Program-made: the position numbers and the translations under genes
DNA from: Callaeas wilsoni
Lineage: Eukaryota; Chordata; Aves; Passeriformes; Callaeidae
Assembly: GCA_013398955.1 (NCBI GenBank)
Contig: VWPU01009679.1
Location: forward strand, 310,001 to 374,000
Direction: 5' to 3'
DNA length: 64,000 bases
The notes under the pieces: model-generated
Told to the model about the DNA's origin: nothing
Database searches by the model: none
What the model saw: only the letters and a program-made list of their open reading frames with translations
Part shown: in pieces, positions 14,001-27,046 of the stretch
Layout: each line of letters starts with the position of its first letter
Position numbering within the stretch: position 1 is the first letter of the stretch

Positions 14001-14305
14001 GTTCCTTCTAGGGTCAGTGAAGATGGATATACACATCTTCCTCAGAGCATCTCAGGCTGTAATTCTCTCCTCTAGTGTTAGAGAGCTCATAAGAAAGTAC
14101 CCTTCCAGAGGCAGTGACTCAAGCAGGTGCCTTAAGCAAAGTTAAAGATGAGAATGGCCTGTGTTGCCAAGAGTTAAGAGTTCATGTTTCTTTATACATG
14201 CAGGTTTGGTACTAAAATTATATTTTAAATATTAATTCATCTAGAAAAAGGTCAAACAGTCTTTTCCCATGATTAAAGAACAAGACGAGAAAATGAAAGA
14301 TCTTG
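11096..14305. other. Unique noncoding DNA
   Basis: There is no supported gene. The longest frame is 92 codons (13462-13740, minus) and overlaps a 71-codon frame on the other strand. The part at about 12340-12700 is free of simple repeats and has the even composition often seen in conserved noncoding elements. No conservation evidence is available from one sequence. Confidence 0.55.
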
Positions 14306-14418
14306 ATTTACTCTTCTATTACTATTTACTACTCAATATACTGATTCATAAATTACTAAATAGTAATCTACTATTACTTTTTACTATTAAATAGTAATTC
14401 TTATTTACTATTTACTAG
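14306..14418. repeat. Degenerate TACTATT-type tandem tract
   Basis: Variants of TACTATT, TTTACTA and AAATAGTAA recur about ten times in some 110 bp. The copies are imperfect, so this is an old, decayed simple repeat. The inverted units (AATAGTAAT against ATTACTATT) allow local hairpins. Confidence 0.7.
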
Positions 14419-16531
14419 AACGTATTTTCTTGATTTACTATTCATTATGGGTCTTCTTTTTTTTTCATCACTGCAACAAATAACGTAGTTCCAGCCTTTA
14501 TCAGTGACAATCTATTTACATGCAACCATGCAGTCTCTTAGACTGGACTGTGGTTTTCAAATCCCAAACCCAAACGTTTACTACTTCAGGAAAGCAGCAG
14601 CTGTTCCCATCCAGCCCCTGCCCCATTGCTGCCTTGAGCAGAGCTGGGATAAAGGGCAGTTTCTTTAAAAGTCCCTTTTTTTCCTTAGTGCGTAGTCTCC
14701 TCCAGTGAAAAGACTTTTCAAATATCCCTAGTGGCACAGAAGAAGCTCCTCCAAGGCAGTGGATACCACAGCCCACAGTACTAGACCCCCTCACTGGTAT
14801 CTCCACCTTCAGCATTACTAGCACTAGAGGATTATCTATACACAGCAGTTTTTCTTCCTGCAGTGTTATTTCTATTGTATAAGACACGCTTGCACAATTG
14901 CTTTAATTTGAATCTATGGAAATACACCCTGCATAGCAGAAGGCAGATCAGCCTCTGGTTTTTAATAAATGATCACACTGACAATTAAAATTCCTGGTGA
15001 CAGGTGAATTACTGTTAAAATCTATGACAGATTTCTAGCAGAAAAATCTGGAACAGCAGGGAGTAGAGCAGCTAGTAGAAAACCTTATTAAAAATCAAGG
15101 TAATAAACCTTTTCCAAATATCAATTTTAATTATTTTTTTAAATTACCTTTTCCTCTTCCATCTCTTTCATATGGCCCAATCATGTGAAAAGTTAATCAT
15201 ATTTTATAATAGAAAAACATTTACTGTTCTTTTTTTCATCATCTTTAGTGGAGTTTTTCAACAATATGAGCCATTACACTAAAATGGGAATTTCTTCAGC
15301 CATCAGTGCACACAGCTGTTTTATAGTTAAACTATTTCCATCAGTAGAGGTTTTTTGCTCAAGTACTGCAGGTTCTGGACCATGATTTTGCTACAGGGTT
15401 TTTATTTATAAAAACCAATTTTTAGTTTCTAATAATATGTGTACAATGACTGTCTAATCTCTTTTGCTCTTAATAGGCTTCTTTACCGATAATTTTTGAA
15501 ATATCTGAAAACAGTAAATAAAACGTTTCTAGGACAAGTATAAAGAAGTTGTGGAAATGAAGTGCCCAGCAGAAAGACATGTGAAAAGGAAAATTCTTCC
15601 TAGAAGACCAATGACATTTATTTTCATTTCTTCCTCTCCCACAGGTTGAAAGGATTTGGTCAAGAAAAGGCTTTCAAAGTCCTTTTTTTTTGTGAGCTGA
15701 TACAGAGCACTGCATCTTCATTTTCAGAGGGGAAAGATGTAACAAATTTTTCGAAGTGATTTGCGTAATGGAAGAAAAAGTGTCCTAAGGGCCACTAGAA
15801 AGTGTCACAGAGCAAGGAAACATAAAAACCTCTGGGTGCTTACCATTTTCAGTTTCACTCCTCTCCCTTTCTTTCCAGAAATCCTTTTTACTTACACTGT
15901 AACGATCTTTAAATGGGCGGTAATGAAGAATAATGTACTCTGTGATGACTGGAATTGGTCATCTCTAACTTGTGAGTCACCATGGACAGAGTGTATATTA
16001 AACAGTACATCACAGTCAGAGGTTTAATTCCAGCTCCTCTTATTTATTTGCTAAGAGTACAACCTGCTCTTCTTCAGGTTTGGGGAGACTGAGCTGCTCA
16101 GAGGCAGATAAAGGAGTAACTCCTGACGACAGCTGTATGATTGCTCTGACATTTTCAGGGGTACTGAGCAGCCTGGTCTTTATACCATTTTTTTTCCACA
16201 GCAAATGATTTTTTTCTAGATGGGACATGAAGCCAGGTGAGTGTATCTTTAATATATATTGAATACATACGTGCATGCAACCAGACAGTTGTAGACCAGT
16301 TTCTTCTGAAGAAAGGATTAACCACTTAATTTAACAAATAGGGATTTAGCATTGCCCAACTAACGCATTCTAAACTCTTACTCTAGGTTCAGCTGCTTTG
16401 ACTTTCAGAGTAACATATCTCCTTATCATCAGCTGAGGATGGTGGGTCGTAGTCCCTTTCCTGACACAAGATGAAGGCTGCAGCGGACATCCAGCACTCG
16501 AGCTGCTAGCACTGATGCCTGTACTGAGTAT
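14419..16531. other. Unique noncoding DNA
   Basis: Two overlapping opposite-strand frames (123 codons, 14516-14887 minus; 62 codons, 14520-14708 plus) lie in a moderately GC-richer patch. Neither shows a recognisable domain. No repeat family is recognised. Confidence 0.55.
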
Positions 16532-16602
16532 TGTATGTATATATATGTATGTATGTGTGTATGTATGTATGTATGTATGTATGTATGCATGTATGTATAT
16601 AT
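16532..16602. repeat. (GTAT)n microsatellite with TA interruptions
   Basis: GTAT/TGTA tetranucleotides run for about 70 bp, interrupted by short TA and TG runs and one GCAT unit. The two minus-strand frames through it (16370-16675 and 16506-16877) read as Tyr-Ile-His-Thr repeats and are artefacts of the microsatellite. Confidence 0.93.
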
Positions 16603-19600
16603 CTATGCTGCCCACAGCACACATGAGCAGGGAGGGCCCATAATCTAAGAGGGCATTCGATGCTACAGCCAGCACGATTCACCTGGACCACAGCATCCTC
16701 CCTCCTCATCTCAAGCAGCTCCCAGGAACTGGACAAGACTGACTGGTTTGACGCACTGAATGAAATGTCTTCACAGACCTCAAAATTGAATGAACTTGGG
16801 CTCACAATCCTGTGCAACACACTAACAAAGTTCAGTGAAAAACAACTTGAGACTGAACGAGGTAGAAAACCTGCCATTTACAGAATGAGTTTATCAGAAC
16901 TGATGGTTTTTTCTAGTAAAAGCTGTTGTACATACGAGCTCAATTTGATGCTGCATTGTTTAGTGGCAGACAGAGATAATACAAAACATAATGCAATTTA
17001 CCGCTTCATTTCTTCATAAAGTCTATCCTGAAACATTTATTGCTCCATGTTTCAGTAGATAAGGAGTTTGGCAAAATGAGTAAAGTAGGGAATCTCGAAA
17101 ACTATAAATAGTGCTCTCTGCTTTCCTAGATAATATCTCGCACTATACCAGATCTGACCTGAATTAATTGTCTAAAATTTCTAAACTCAAGTTCATCACC
17201 CCGGACTAGACTTGTATTTATTGTTTTATCTGTTGATGAAATGGACAGCTCAGTCTGCTCTGCCCATGGACTTTGACAACTAAGAACTTTAAAAATCTTC
17301 TGATTTAGTTTTTAATTACAACATTGCAAGTGCTGAATTTTGCTCAAGTTTCTTCCCTGACAATCACATAAGATTGACAATTACACAATTAAAAGAAAAA
17401 GATTTTAAAACAAAGCAACACTAATGCTTTATGGGTTCAGTCTACTTTCCAACTTTTTCACTTGCAGAAGCCAGATTCCATTACTTCAGCCCCAAAACAG
17501 AGCATATTCTTGCTCACACACAAACTGTAGACTTCCTTTCAGATACTGGAGAGAGAGAATTGATAATCTTTCTGTTTTTCTGGGCAGAATGGCTGACAAC
17601 CTCTTCTTTTTACTTCTCTAGTACCCTCCAGAAATCCCCGTACTGACTTGCCAGGCATGAATTCTGGGGTTGACTGTTTTTATATTTCCCCCAGTCTTTT
17701 CAACCTCAGTTCTGGAAAACACATTTCTCTTTCAATACCTCTGTTAGAAATGGTGGCTATTTTAGCTGTTGTAGTTAATATGCATTTTGGGACACCAGCT
17801 GGTGCCTCTGTAGAGTCCTGCACTATGACATGTGGTAGATGCAAGTCAGACTAAGGTTAGTAACCTTTGTTCTGTATTCTGTTGCATAAAGTAGATCTAC
17901 CTTTAGCTAGTCTATAAAATGGACAGAATTCAGACAAAAGCATACATTTCCCAATTCTCTAGAAATCGTAAAAGACAGAAGATGAATGATGACCTTAGAG
18001 TAAAAAGTGTCACCTCACAGGAAGACCTCAAACATCACTGAAGATTTTCCAAAACAGAAACTGAAAACACGTATTCACAAAGACCTAAATTTGCACAATC
18101 CAAAAGATGGTATTTTCAGTAAGATGTGAGAATGAGATAATAAAAAGGAGGTAGATAGAAAACCAATCTGCAACCCTAAAGATAACCACTTGCAGCTACT
18201 ACCACCACTGTTCCTTTTGACTTCAGATGATCTGAATCTACGGCCCACTGACAGGTGCTCAGTATGAAAGAAACTGATCCTGAATCAAAAGGACAATTTT
18301 CACAGTTCAAATACCCATATTGACCCTATGCGGCTTAGTTTCATGACAAAGTTATTCAAAGGAAAGCAATGTTCAAAAGCCCGTGGTTGATAACTTCTGC
18401 AAAATGTAGGCAATTTAACTATAAATCCCTCACTCCTGCTGGTTAAACTTACCATTTCTTTATGCACAGGCACTCACTGACTTAAACAGATCTACATTAA
18501 TTGATCCAGCAACTTCAATTAAGTTCCAAAGCAAACCACAAAGGACGTTACACACGGATTTCAGTTTGTGCAGTAAGGATGTAGAACCGTCCCCTAATCT
18601 AAATCATGTGCTCATACCTCTGTAGCTCTAGAGCTAACTTACGACCAAGTCATCTCTACTGTGATGCTCCCAAGCTCAAAATTCATGTAGGAACATTTCA
18701 ATATAACGGTCAATTAACACTGAAATCCTTTAAGTACTTCATCCATATTAATCCCAACTGAGTACTTCATGATTAATTTTTTTGAAACGGATTGCAAAGG
18801 AATTGTCAATGATTAAGTTGTTATTGTAGAGCAACACTATTATTTTTCTGTTTTGTGCAGGGTTGCCTGGTCTCTATACTGCATCTTTGAGAGATTTTTT
18901 TAGAAACAGTGGCCAGCCTGACTTAAATGAGGTGTGATACCTTGATGTCTAAAATTAGGTGACGTAAATCCAGGCTCCAGAGTCTAACCTGAATGTCACT
19001 AATCTGACAAAATTCTTCTTGACTGTAGCACTGAGCTTTTTGTTTCCCTTCCTGGTTCTCTGCATATCCTGCTCAAAGATTTTTAAAAATGTTCAACTGT
19101 CTGCATGTACATACATTCTGGAATAGGAAAGTAAGTTTCAAGTGCCTTGACTCACCTTTTTTTTCCCCTCCCCTAACTTCAAATATGGAGCAATTAGAAC
19201 TGAATGCTTTGTCACCTTGTAAAGAATATGGTGGTATTTAACCAACAAATATGAACAAGAGATAGTGTCTCTTTTCTAAATTTATCATTTATTTTGAACA
19301 GAGATTGCAGAATTCTTAGGTTGACAATTTTCTTAGTTTACTCATGTTATAGCAAGGTTACTTAAACCTCAATAAAATTTAAGAGCACCAACAAATTATA
19401 TCACTTTATTTGATGCACCTTTTTCAGTCTAGGTGAGCTTAATATGCAATTTTTACTTTCCCTTTTGTATTCTATATGAGACATCTCTTAGAAATACACT
19501 TTGTTCAAGCTGGCTATAATATGAAAAATAAGACAAAAAATGCAATGATATTATATGTGTAGAAGTGGAAAAACGTAAGCAACAGAGTCTACAATAACCA

Positions 19601-20489
19601 CACATAGAGAAATATCATTTTAACAGAATTATTGCTGATTCAATTAGTAAAAGATGATGCAGAAGATTTTTACAGTCTTTTACTAATGGAGAAAATTCAT
19701 GCCCAAAAATTTGGGTTTGGATGCTACACAGAGAATTTCTAGGGTAGCTATTAGGATTCAATAAAAATTCTGGGCCCCTAACGTTCCTCAGGAATATATT
19801 TTAGAAAACTCTTGACTGAAAACATTACGAAAGCTGAACTTTTTTTTGTTAGTTATCAAAAATATTATGATGTTGTAGTCTGAACTCAACAACTATAAAC
19901 AACTATAAACCAGGCATAATCGGTCCAGAGGAGCAAGGGAAAGATTGTAATTATCTAGAAATCAAGATGTTCTGAAGATAGAATGAAAATGTACTGGGTT
20001 CTAAGTTTTGGGAAAAGGCAAAGCATGTTTTCCTAAAATTCAAAAGTTTAAGCTTTACCTCTCTTATAGCAACAATTTGTAATAAGATCAAAGTTAAGGA
20101 CATTGGAAGATCTATATGTAATTTTCCCCTATTTGCCTTCATAATGAACTTTGTACTGTAAAAGTATTTGTTTACATTACTTGAAACTTTTCTTTAAAAA
20201 ATGAAATGAAGAGTTATCATTACAATCATGGAGATAACATTAATGACTGTTAGAGACAAACCCAGGTCATCTAAAGTTAAATTCTAAACATGTTTGTATT
20301 TGTATTTATATCAGGAATTTTTTCACTTAAAATAAGAACTTGCCTTTGTCATCACAGAAATGTGGTGTTTAGTGGCTTGGTGTTTTTTTAAACTTAGAAA
20401 TTTTTGAATTCTCATCCAGGTTGCTGATTCGGCTTATCCTTCTCTCACACCAATTTTGGCAGAAATTTTATTAGACTAGTCTTTATTTC
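16603..20489. other. Unique noncoding DNA
   Basis: A 119-codon plus-strand frame (16660-17019) is the longest. It resembles no family I know, so I do not call it a gene. Two overlapping frames at 17424-17646 likewise lack features. No CR1 or LTR signature is seen until about 20490. Confidence 0.55.
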
Positions 20490-21600
20490 ACTGTCCATAC
20501 CATTATTAAAAATATGCAATAGTACAAGATTGAGGACATATTCCTACGGGACACATGTCAGCTTGGCAGGGAACAATACACTCCGCACAACTTCCTTACT
20601 AATTATATGATCACATAATAGAATGTAATTTCTTCTCTTTTTTTATGCTTTCTTATGAAAATGTCATCTGAAATAATGTCAGAAGATTTACTTGTCAAGA
20701 CAGATGACATCTCCTGGTTCATCACCTTCTCAAGAACTGCTATTCTGTCACAAAAGGATATGGGACTGGTATTACACAATTTCTCCTTGCTAAATTCATT
20801 TTGGCTATAACTCATCTCCCCACTATTCTGCAGGTGCTTACAGTTTATTTGATTTATTTGTTCCAGTTGTTTGGGGTTTTTTTTACAACATTTAAATTAT
20901 GCTGATGGGTCTGTAATTCCACAGCTCTTCCTTCCTCTCCTTTATAAAGGCAGGCACTGAGTCAGCTCTTCTTGTATTTTCTGAAACTTTCTCCATTCTT
21001 CACAGCAGAGAACTGCTAATGGATCTTGAGAAGGCTTCATCCAGTTATTTAAATATTGTACAATAAACTTCATTAAACCTGGATTATTTTTGAATATGTA
21101 ATTTTTCTATGTATTCTTCAGGAAGCTCTTTTATCATTCCAATCTCACATCTTAGCCCTTTCATAGGCTTAGTAGTTGCATTAATGCACAGTAGCTCCAG
21201 TTAAAGAAAAGTGAAAAATATATTAAACATTTTTTCAGGTTTAATACCATTTTTCAATTTATTTCCTTCCCTGTTTGACAGCATATCAGCCTTTTTATTT
21301 ACCTTGCTCTGATTATTAATGTGTTTATAAAATTACTTAGTTTCCTTTTATGTCCTTTTTTTTATGTCATGCAAAATTCTGTGTCTTGGCCTTTCCAGTT
21401 TTGTCACCCTTCCTATTAGGGCTATTTCATCTACACTAATCTGGTAATTTGACCTAGTTTCTACTTTTTGAGGGCTTCTTTTTTTTTCCCAGGCCTTAGG
21501 CCACTGCAGTTAAGGCTTACTTACAGAGCTACTTCCTAGGCTTCACAAGTATTGAGATGGTTTGTGCTTCTCCCCTAAATATAATTTCTAGGGGGAACTG
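20490..21600 (-). mobile_element. Ancient CR1/L3-like LINE relic with reverse-transcriptase region
   Basis: On the minus strand this stretch follows the ORF2 sequence of old CR1/L3-type LINEs, heavily mutated. The clearest landmark is the complement of about 20895-20925. It reads Asn-Tyr-Arg-Pro-Ile-Ser, the conserved reverse-transcriptase motif that follows the 'PxFKKG' segment; here that segment survives as an 'FIKERK'-like trace. Further blocks agree by eye with the more 5' ORF2 linker (about 21050-21120) and with sequence before it (about 21330-21540). Many stops and indels break the frame, so it is not functional. It is much more diverged than the other CR1 copies here and is probably an early insertion. 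The borders are approximate. Confidence 0.72.
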
Positions 21601-21832
21601 CCAGTGCTTGTAAATGTTTTTCTCTTAGATTTATTTGCAATGAGATCTGACTCATCAGCCCTACCAGTTTGTTCTCTTATAATTTATTGTTTTTATTATG
21701 ATCTGCACTTTCTATTTCTTGATGTAATAAATCATGTTATGTCCTCCCTAAGAAAGTTAAAGAAAGTGAGAGCAAAGCCCCTTCATATTTTCAACTACTT
21801 TTTTTTTCTAGAGGCTTCCTGCTGGCTGCTTT

Positions 21833-22175
21833 CAAAGAACCACAGAGAGATGGAGGCTGGGAGGGACCTCTGGAGGAGATTAGTCCCAAGCTTCTGCTCA
21901 AAACAGCACCTAATGGAAAAACTGGATGAGATTGCTCAGTGCTTCAAGTCAGCAGACTTGAAAATCTCCAGGGAATAGACTGAAGTTGATTTCACCACCT
22001 CTCTGTTCATTTTTTTTTTTTTTACTTACTGTAAACCACTTCTGCTCTAAATTATTGTTTTTCCTTATACTCTGCTGAAATTGTTTGCATTGCAGTTTGT
22101 AACAGCTGCTTCTTGTCCTTCCATTAGGCACTGCTGAAAGCCTGTTTTCTCTGTAATGTCCTACAGGTAGTGGCA
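21833..22175 (-). mobile_element. CR1 3' region fragment
   Basis: The complement matches the CR1 3' UTR and the end of ORF2. It starts with a remnant of the tail (AGAACCACAGAGAGATGGAGG), followed by the 'GGGACCTCTGGAG' block. After a T-run at about 22011-22023 comes the conserved segment around 22065-22130 containing 'TGCTGAAATTGTTTGCATTGCAGTTTG' in pieces and 'CTTCTTGTCCTTCC'. The copy is diverged and lacks clean octamers. It lies between an older relic on the left and a younger CR1 tail on the right, all in the same orientation. Confidence 0.82.
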
Positions 22176-22192
22176 AACTGCAGTTGCATCCC

Positions 22193-22280
22193 AGAATCAT
22201 AGATCACAGAATGGTTTGTGTTGGAAGGCACCTCAAAGATCAGTAGTTCCAGCCCCCTGCCATAGCCAGGGACACCTGAG
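22193..22280 (-). mobile_element. Short CR1 3' tail fragment
   Basis: It begins with an octamer-derived AGAATCATAGATCACAGAAT and continues GGTTTGTGTTGGAAGGCACC and CCAGCCCCCTGCCATAGCCA. This is the standard complement of the CR1 3' UTR. It ends after fewer than 100 bp, so it is severely 5'-truncated. It sits only about 20 bp beyond the previous CR1 copy. Confidence 0.92.
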
Positions 22281-25200
22281 CAACGTGGTCTAGTGAAATG
22301 CCTCTGAAGGGTGGCCGTGCCTCCCAGCCTGTCAGCTGCCTTTCCTCCACTTGGGTGACATCCGTTGCTTAGCAGATAAACTAATGTATATTCTCGTGCA
22401 CAAACACTGAAGGCAGTGCATTTCTGAGTCGAGCTTAAAAGGGAAACTGGGATACTGCAAACCATCTACTCACAACTCTGCACTTTAAAACACTCTGAAA
22501 ATTTCCTCCAGGCAATTGCAATACCTGCCAGGAGCTAATATGTTTTGGAGCCATAATTAAAACATTCCTGTTACGGCAAAGAGAAACTTAACTTTCTACC
22601 TAAACCAAGAGTAAAGTAAGTAAGTAAGAAAGAAAAGTTTACTATTGGCTTATCTTTGTTAAAACATAACCTCTATGGCATAATCCCTCATGAAGGATGT
22701 AAAACTGAGGCACCCATATCTAAAATGCATACCTTTGCAATAAAAAGATATTTTATTTTCTTTGCAATAAAAATATGGGGTTTTTTATTTGTAAAACTGA
22801 ACATTTATTGCTGCACTAGAACCAAAGTAAGGTTCTATTTACTGGGTTTTTTTAGGAAGCATCATATGACGTTAATTTTTTCCTCACCCATGTACAACTT
22901 TAAATATTTCACAAGGATTTTGTCAACCACTGGAAATGAGTAAATAATGGAAGTCAAAACAAATGATGGGGGTGAGGCTGGACCCAGCAACCTGAAGACA
23001 GCCTGTGATGTTGTTTAACTCTCTGTCTGGATACGGTGCATCCCAGACGGCTCTCTACCCTACCACCACCACCAACTGCCCAACTGTGCAATCCAGTGTC
23101 TCCACAGACAAAATGATTTTTTGAAACCTCTGAATACAGGAACATTAATCCACTTCATCAGTCATAAGTCACACTTTTCTACTACAGCTCACAGAAGACA
23201 AATCAGGACTGGAGCCCGCCAAGGCAGCCAGAAAATGTCCTTTGAACTACATTTGGTGTCTCTCTTTTTTTTTCCATGAATGCCTCCCCAGCACACTGTA
23301 GAAACGTCCTCAGAATTTGCTAAATGACAACAGTCTGTATGTTTTGGTTTGTGTCTGCTGCACAGGTGCTTTAAAATGTCTGTAAACATTAATTTCTCAG
23401 GAGAAACAATAAAGACACTGCAAATAAAATCCAGCCATACCTTAAAACATACTAAGAAGCACGGTATGAATTTACCTTCAGATGTCCCTCAGCTATTTTT
23501 TTTCTTAGTTTACATGGAGTTTTAGCTCTTGAAAGCATAAGTGATTTGGGAAGGTAAAAATTTCTTTCTATGGAAGGTAACTCCTGATGTTTCACAAAGC
23601 TTTCTCAGGTTCAATAATAGGAGCTCATTCAAATATTTCAAAGAATCCAACTTCTAAGTCTCAGCAGTATCTACCCAATCTATAGCTAGTTCATTTAATC
23701 CCAAATATTCTTTACCAACACTGCTCAGTCAGAAGAAAGCAATTTCACCAGAAGTGAACCAATGAATTCCATTGAAAAAAAATGGAGCATAAAATGAAAG
23801 TGTAGTAGGAAAAGTACTCTTTTTCTTTTTTGATCTTTGTTTTTTCAAGCTTTATTCAGCTGCATAAGGCCAATGCAATAATAAAGGCTAATTTCCTGTG
23901 GCAATCATCTTCAAAGGGAATTAAAATTAATGCATGTATTCTGGAGCCATACTGATAAAAAAGGTTCATACAATCCCTATTATTTCAAATAACATTGATA
24001 AATGAATGGTTTTCAACTTATTTCTAGCTATTCATTTTGGATTAACATAAAATAAGCTACTTCAAGTATTACCATCCTTGTGCAATGTATTTATATTGAT
24101 ATGATTACTATCTTCAGTGAAAGGTTTAATATCAACATATATGTAATTACTGGAAATGTTTCAATTTATATTAAGAAATTAAACTGTAAGATCAGCAACA
24201 ACTGCCTCAACTAAATCAAAAGGTTCTTCCCACAAGCCACATATAAATTTTCTCATTTATTGAAGTTACATCTCTTTCCCAGCAAAAACTGAGCCACTCA
24301 GCTTCATTTCTAAAATTAGCGTTATCAACTTTGCTGACTGTCTTTACAACACAGGGTTTACACATAATTTGAAAGGATCTCTTCTGAAAGCACATAATCC
24401 TTTGTAAAGGTAAAGAATAATTAAAGTCAGAAAAATAGAAATTTATATTGCAATAATTATTTCAATCTTTTACTTCTGTGTGACAAATCTGTACGTAAGA
24501 CATTGCAGTCTAACAATAATTCAGTTAAGTTACTGAATTGTAAAATATCATGTTTTAAACATGATAATTTCCCTATACAGATGAGGAGATAAAATACAAA
24601 GTGTATTTCTAATATCTAGGCCAAATAATTCTTATTTTTAAATAATGTGACTCTAAGAAATTAATGGAATAATGTCTTTGGAAAATAATTACCAGTTGAT
24701 CGTAACAAAAGGTGTAAGAAAAGAAATCTGGAGCAAAGGCTTCTTTATCCACTTTTGAGGAAAATAAAATAATATGCCAAATCTCTCAAATTATACATAT
24801 GTATATTTTACCACTGTGAGAAAACAGAAGTCCATTCATAGCAAATATTATTTGTTTTTAAATAGGGTCAGGTAACCCGACACGTGTTAAGTTTCCAGAC
24901 ACAAGACAAGGCTCACAGATATGACACAGACCTACTAGGAGCAGCCTACCCTGCTTGGCCACGAGATCTGGCATTTGGAAGCCAGGCAGAAAACACAGGA
25001 CATCTCAAACAGATCTAATGTCTACATGGTACAAGTGAGTGTAGCCTCAGATGGTGCAAAACACACCGAAAAACAACACGTGAAATGTTGCTGGTGTTTC
25101 TTTATTGAGCTGTGGACAATGGGCAAGCATCACTACCCAAGTCTGCCCTGGACCCAGTTTCATTCAGCAGTGGTGCAGAGGAGACTTTGCCTTCAGTGTT

Positions 25201-26331
25201 CACATGACTCTGGGGAAGGTTCTACAAAATTGTGCAGACAACCAGAATGCCACGTGAACCCAGTGAGCCAAATGAGTCTACTGCCATAGTCCCGAATGTG
25301 ATACTAAAAAAAAGGAGGTCAGGGGCAGGGTGTTATGTGTAATACCAAATGATCAAATGACAACAGCCTGGACACTCAGTAGAATGATACGAAGGGTCTG
25401 GGGATTTAAAATGGCTCCCCAAATGTATGATTCATCACTACCTGTACATGCCACTCCTGCAGAACAAAAGCAGTGTCACTTTGGCTTTGTCAACTAACAA
25501 GTATTTCATATGAGACACTGGAAATATTTACTTTCTTCTACTTACCACTAGTCAACCTTTTCCAGAGAATAGTGTTTTGGGCCAAGTTAGCCTAGACAAA
25601 TTGAAGAGCCCAAATGAAAACAAGAAGACACTAAAAGACCAAAACATGCAATTTTAATGAAGAAAAGCCAAATGGAGACCACGAGGTGCAGCCGAGAGGA
25701 AGTGGCAGCAGGAAGGAGCAAGGGGAGACGTGTTTGAGTAGAGTAGGCAGAAGCTGGAGTAGAAAACACAATGATCAATTGCTCCTTCTGAACATGGCAG
25801 ATAACAAGAGATTATCTTAATTTGCAGTAAAGAAGATTTATGTTTGATCTCAGGAAAAGCTTTCTCACTTTAAGAACAGAATATACACCAGCATCTGTCA
25901 CATATGGATGTACTTGATCCTGCTTGCAGTAGAGGTGATGAATTAGATGATTTCTTCAAGACAGTATGAGCTTTAGATTTCTATGATTTAATCTCAGCTG
26001 CCTGAGAAACTTATGAGTTGCAATATGAATATTTGCTTACAAACAATAGCTTCTACGGCAAATTAGCTGAAAACCCAAATTATATTATACCAATAAGAAG
26101 TACTAATAACACAACATTCCTGAATTACGAATGCAAAGCTTACTGTTCTTTATCCCATTTCTAATCCTCTGAGCCATTCCACCTCATGCCTGTCTGGATG
26201 CATCAAAGCAGGACTTCTGTTGACAGATATTGTAAGTACTGTCATCGCTAATGTTCAACCCATGATTTAAAAAGTAACATCACTATGAAGTTTATTATGG
26301 AAGTTTAATAAACTATTATTCCTCTGCCAGT
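22281..26331. other. Unique AT-rich noncoding DNA
   Basis: I see no gene. The 113-codon minus frame at 22124-22465 overlaps the CR1 tail and is not credible. The longest other frame is 104 codons (24975-25289, plus), without recognisable features. The part from about 23800 to 24870 is very AT-rich with almost no CpG. No LTR or CR1 signature is seen. Confidence 0.58.
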
Positions 26332-26351
26332 GGGGATAAACTATTATCCCC
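26332..26351. other. Perfect short hairpin
   Basis: An 8-bp arm (GGGGATAA) is followed by a four-base loop (ACTA) and its exact complement (TTATCCCC). A related AAACTATTATT occurs just upstream (about 26309-26320), so the arm may have arisen by local duplication and inversion. There is no sign that it belongs to a transcribed RNA. Confidence 0.8.
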
Positions 26352-26954
26352 TTCATTGGAGCTGCACGTAATTTCCGATGTGCTTGCTTTCATTTGTTTA
26401 TGACTGCCGTAAGTTTTTGTCCAAGGTGGAATTTCCACAGAAGTATCTTGAATATTAGAACAGTATCAAAAAAACCTCATACATTTTCCTAGTCCTCTGA
26501 GAGAAAGATTACAGGGGATTTAGAGTACTGCAGTTTTGTGAATTTAGTGGGAGCAGCGGTTGAGGTTAGTGTCTTGGGAACCCCAAATGGAGGTGGGTTT
26601 TTCAGAAGTTACTTGCCTAAATTAGGTGTGGTTTTGACTGGTGTGTTTTTTTGAAAAGAGAGTGGAGTAGGTTCAGAAAAAAGCATAAAAAGCTTTTGAA
26701 GGCCAAGACTTACACGGTATAGGCTAAATCGATATTAAGGTAAGTTAATCGGTTTTCATATATGCCACTGAACTAGAGACCTGCATTATACCGGAGGCTG
26801 GATGCGTACATGCCAGCAGGTTCTGCTCTCTGTCCTTAAAATACATTTTCTAGTCCCTTTGCAGATTAGTGCCAACTAAGTAGACTCTCTTTTCCTTTTG
26901 CTTCAGGGTTGAGTATGTTTTAATTCTCCTTCTCATGTGTGATCTCAGAAGAGA

Positions 26955-26982
26955 AATAATAATAATAATAATAATAGTAATA

Positions 26983-27044
<62 letters not shown>
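26955..27044. repeat. (AAT)n microsatellite
   Basis: About 30 AAT/ATA units are broken only by two AGT-type interruptions in the left third. The right part is uninterrupted over roughly 50 bp. The 141-codon minus frame and 103-codon plus frame crossing it encode isoleucine runs and owe their length to the repeat. Neither is accepted as coding. Confidence 0.95.

Positions 27045-27046
<2 letters not shown>

Noticed and set aside
16370..16877. 101- and 123-codon minus frames with Tyr-Ile-His-Thr repeats
   Set aside because: Translation of the (GTAT)n microsatellite in two frames; no domain outside the repeat.
18960..18967. TGACGTAA, a bZIP/CRE-like octamer
   Set aside because: An octamer is expected about twice by chance in 64 kb on two strands, and nothing around it supports a regulatory role.
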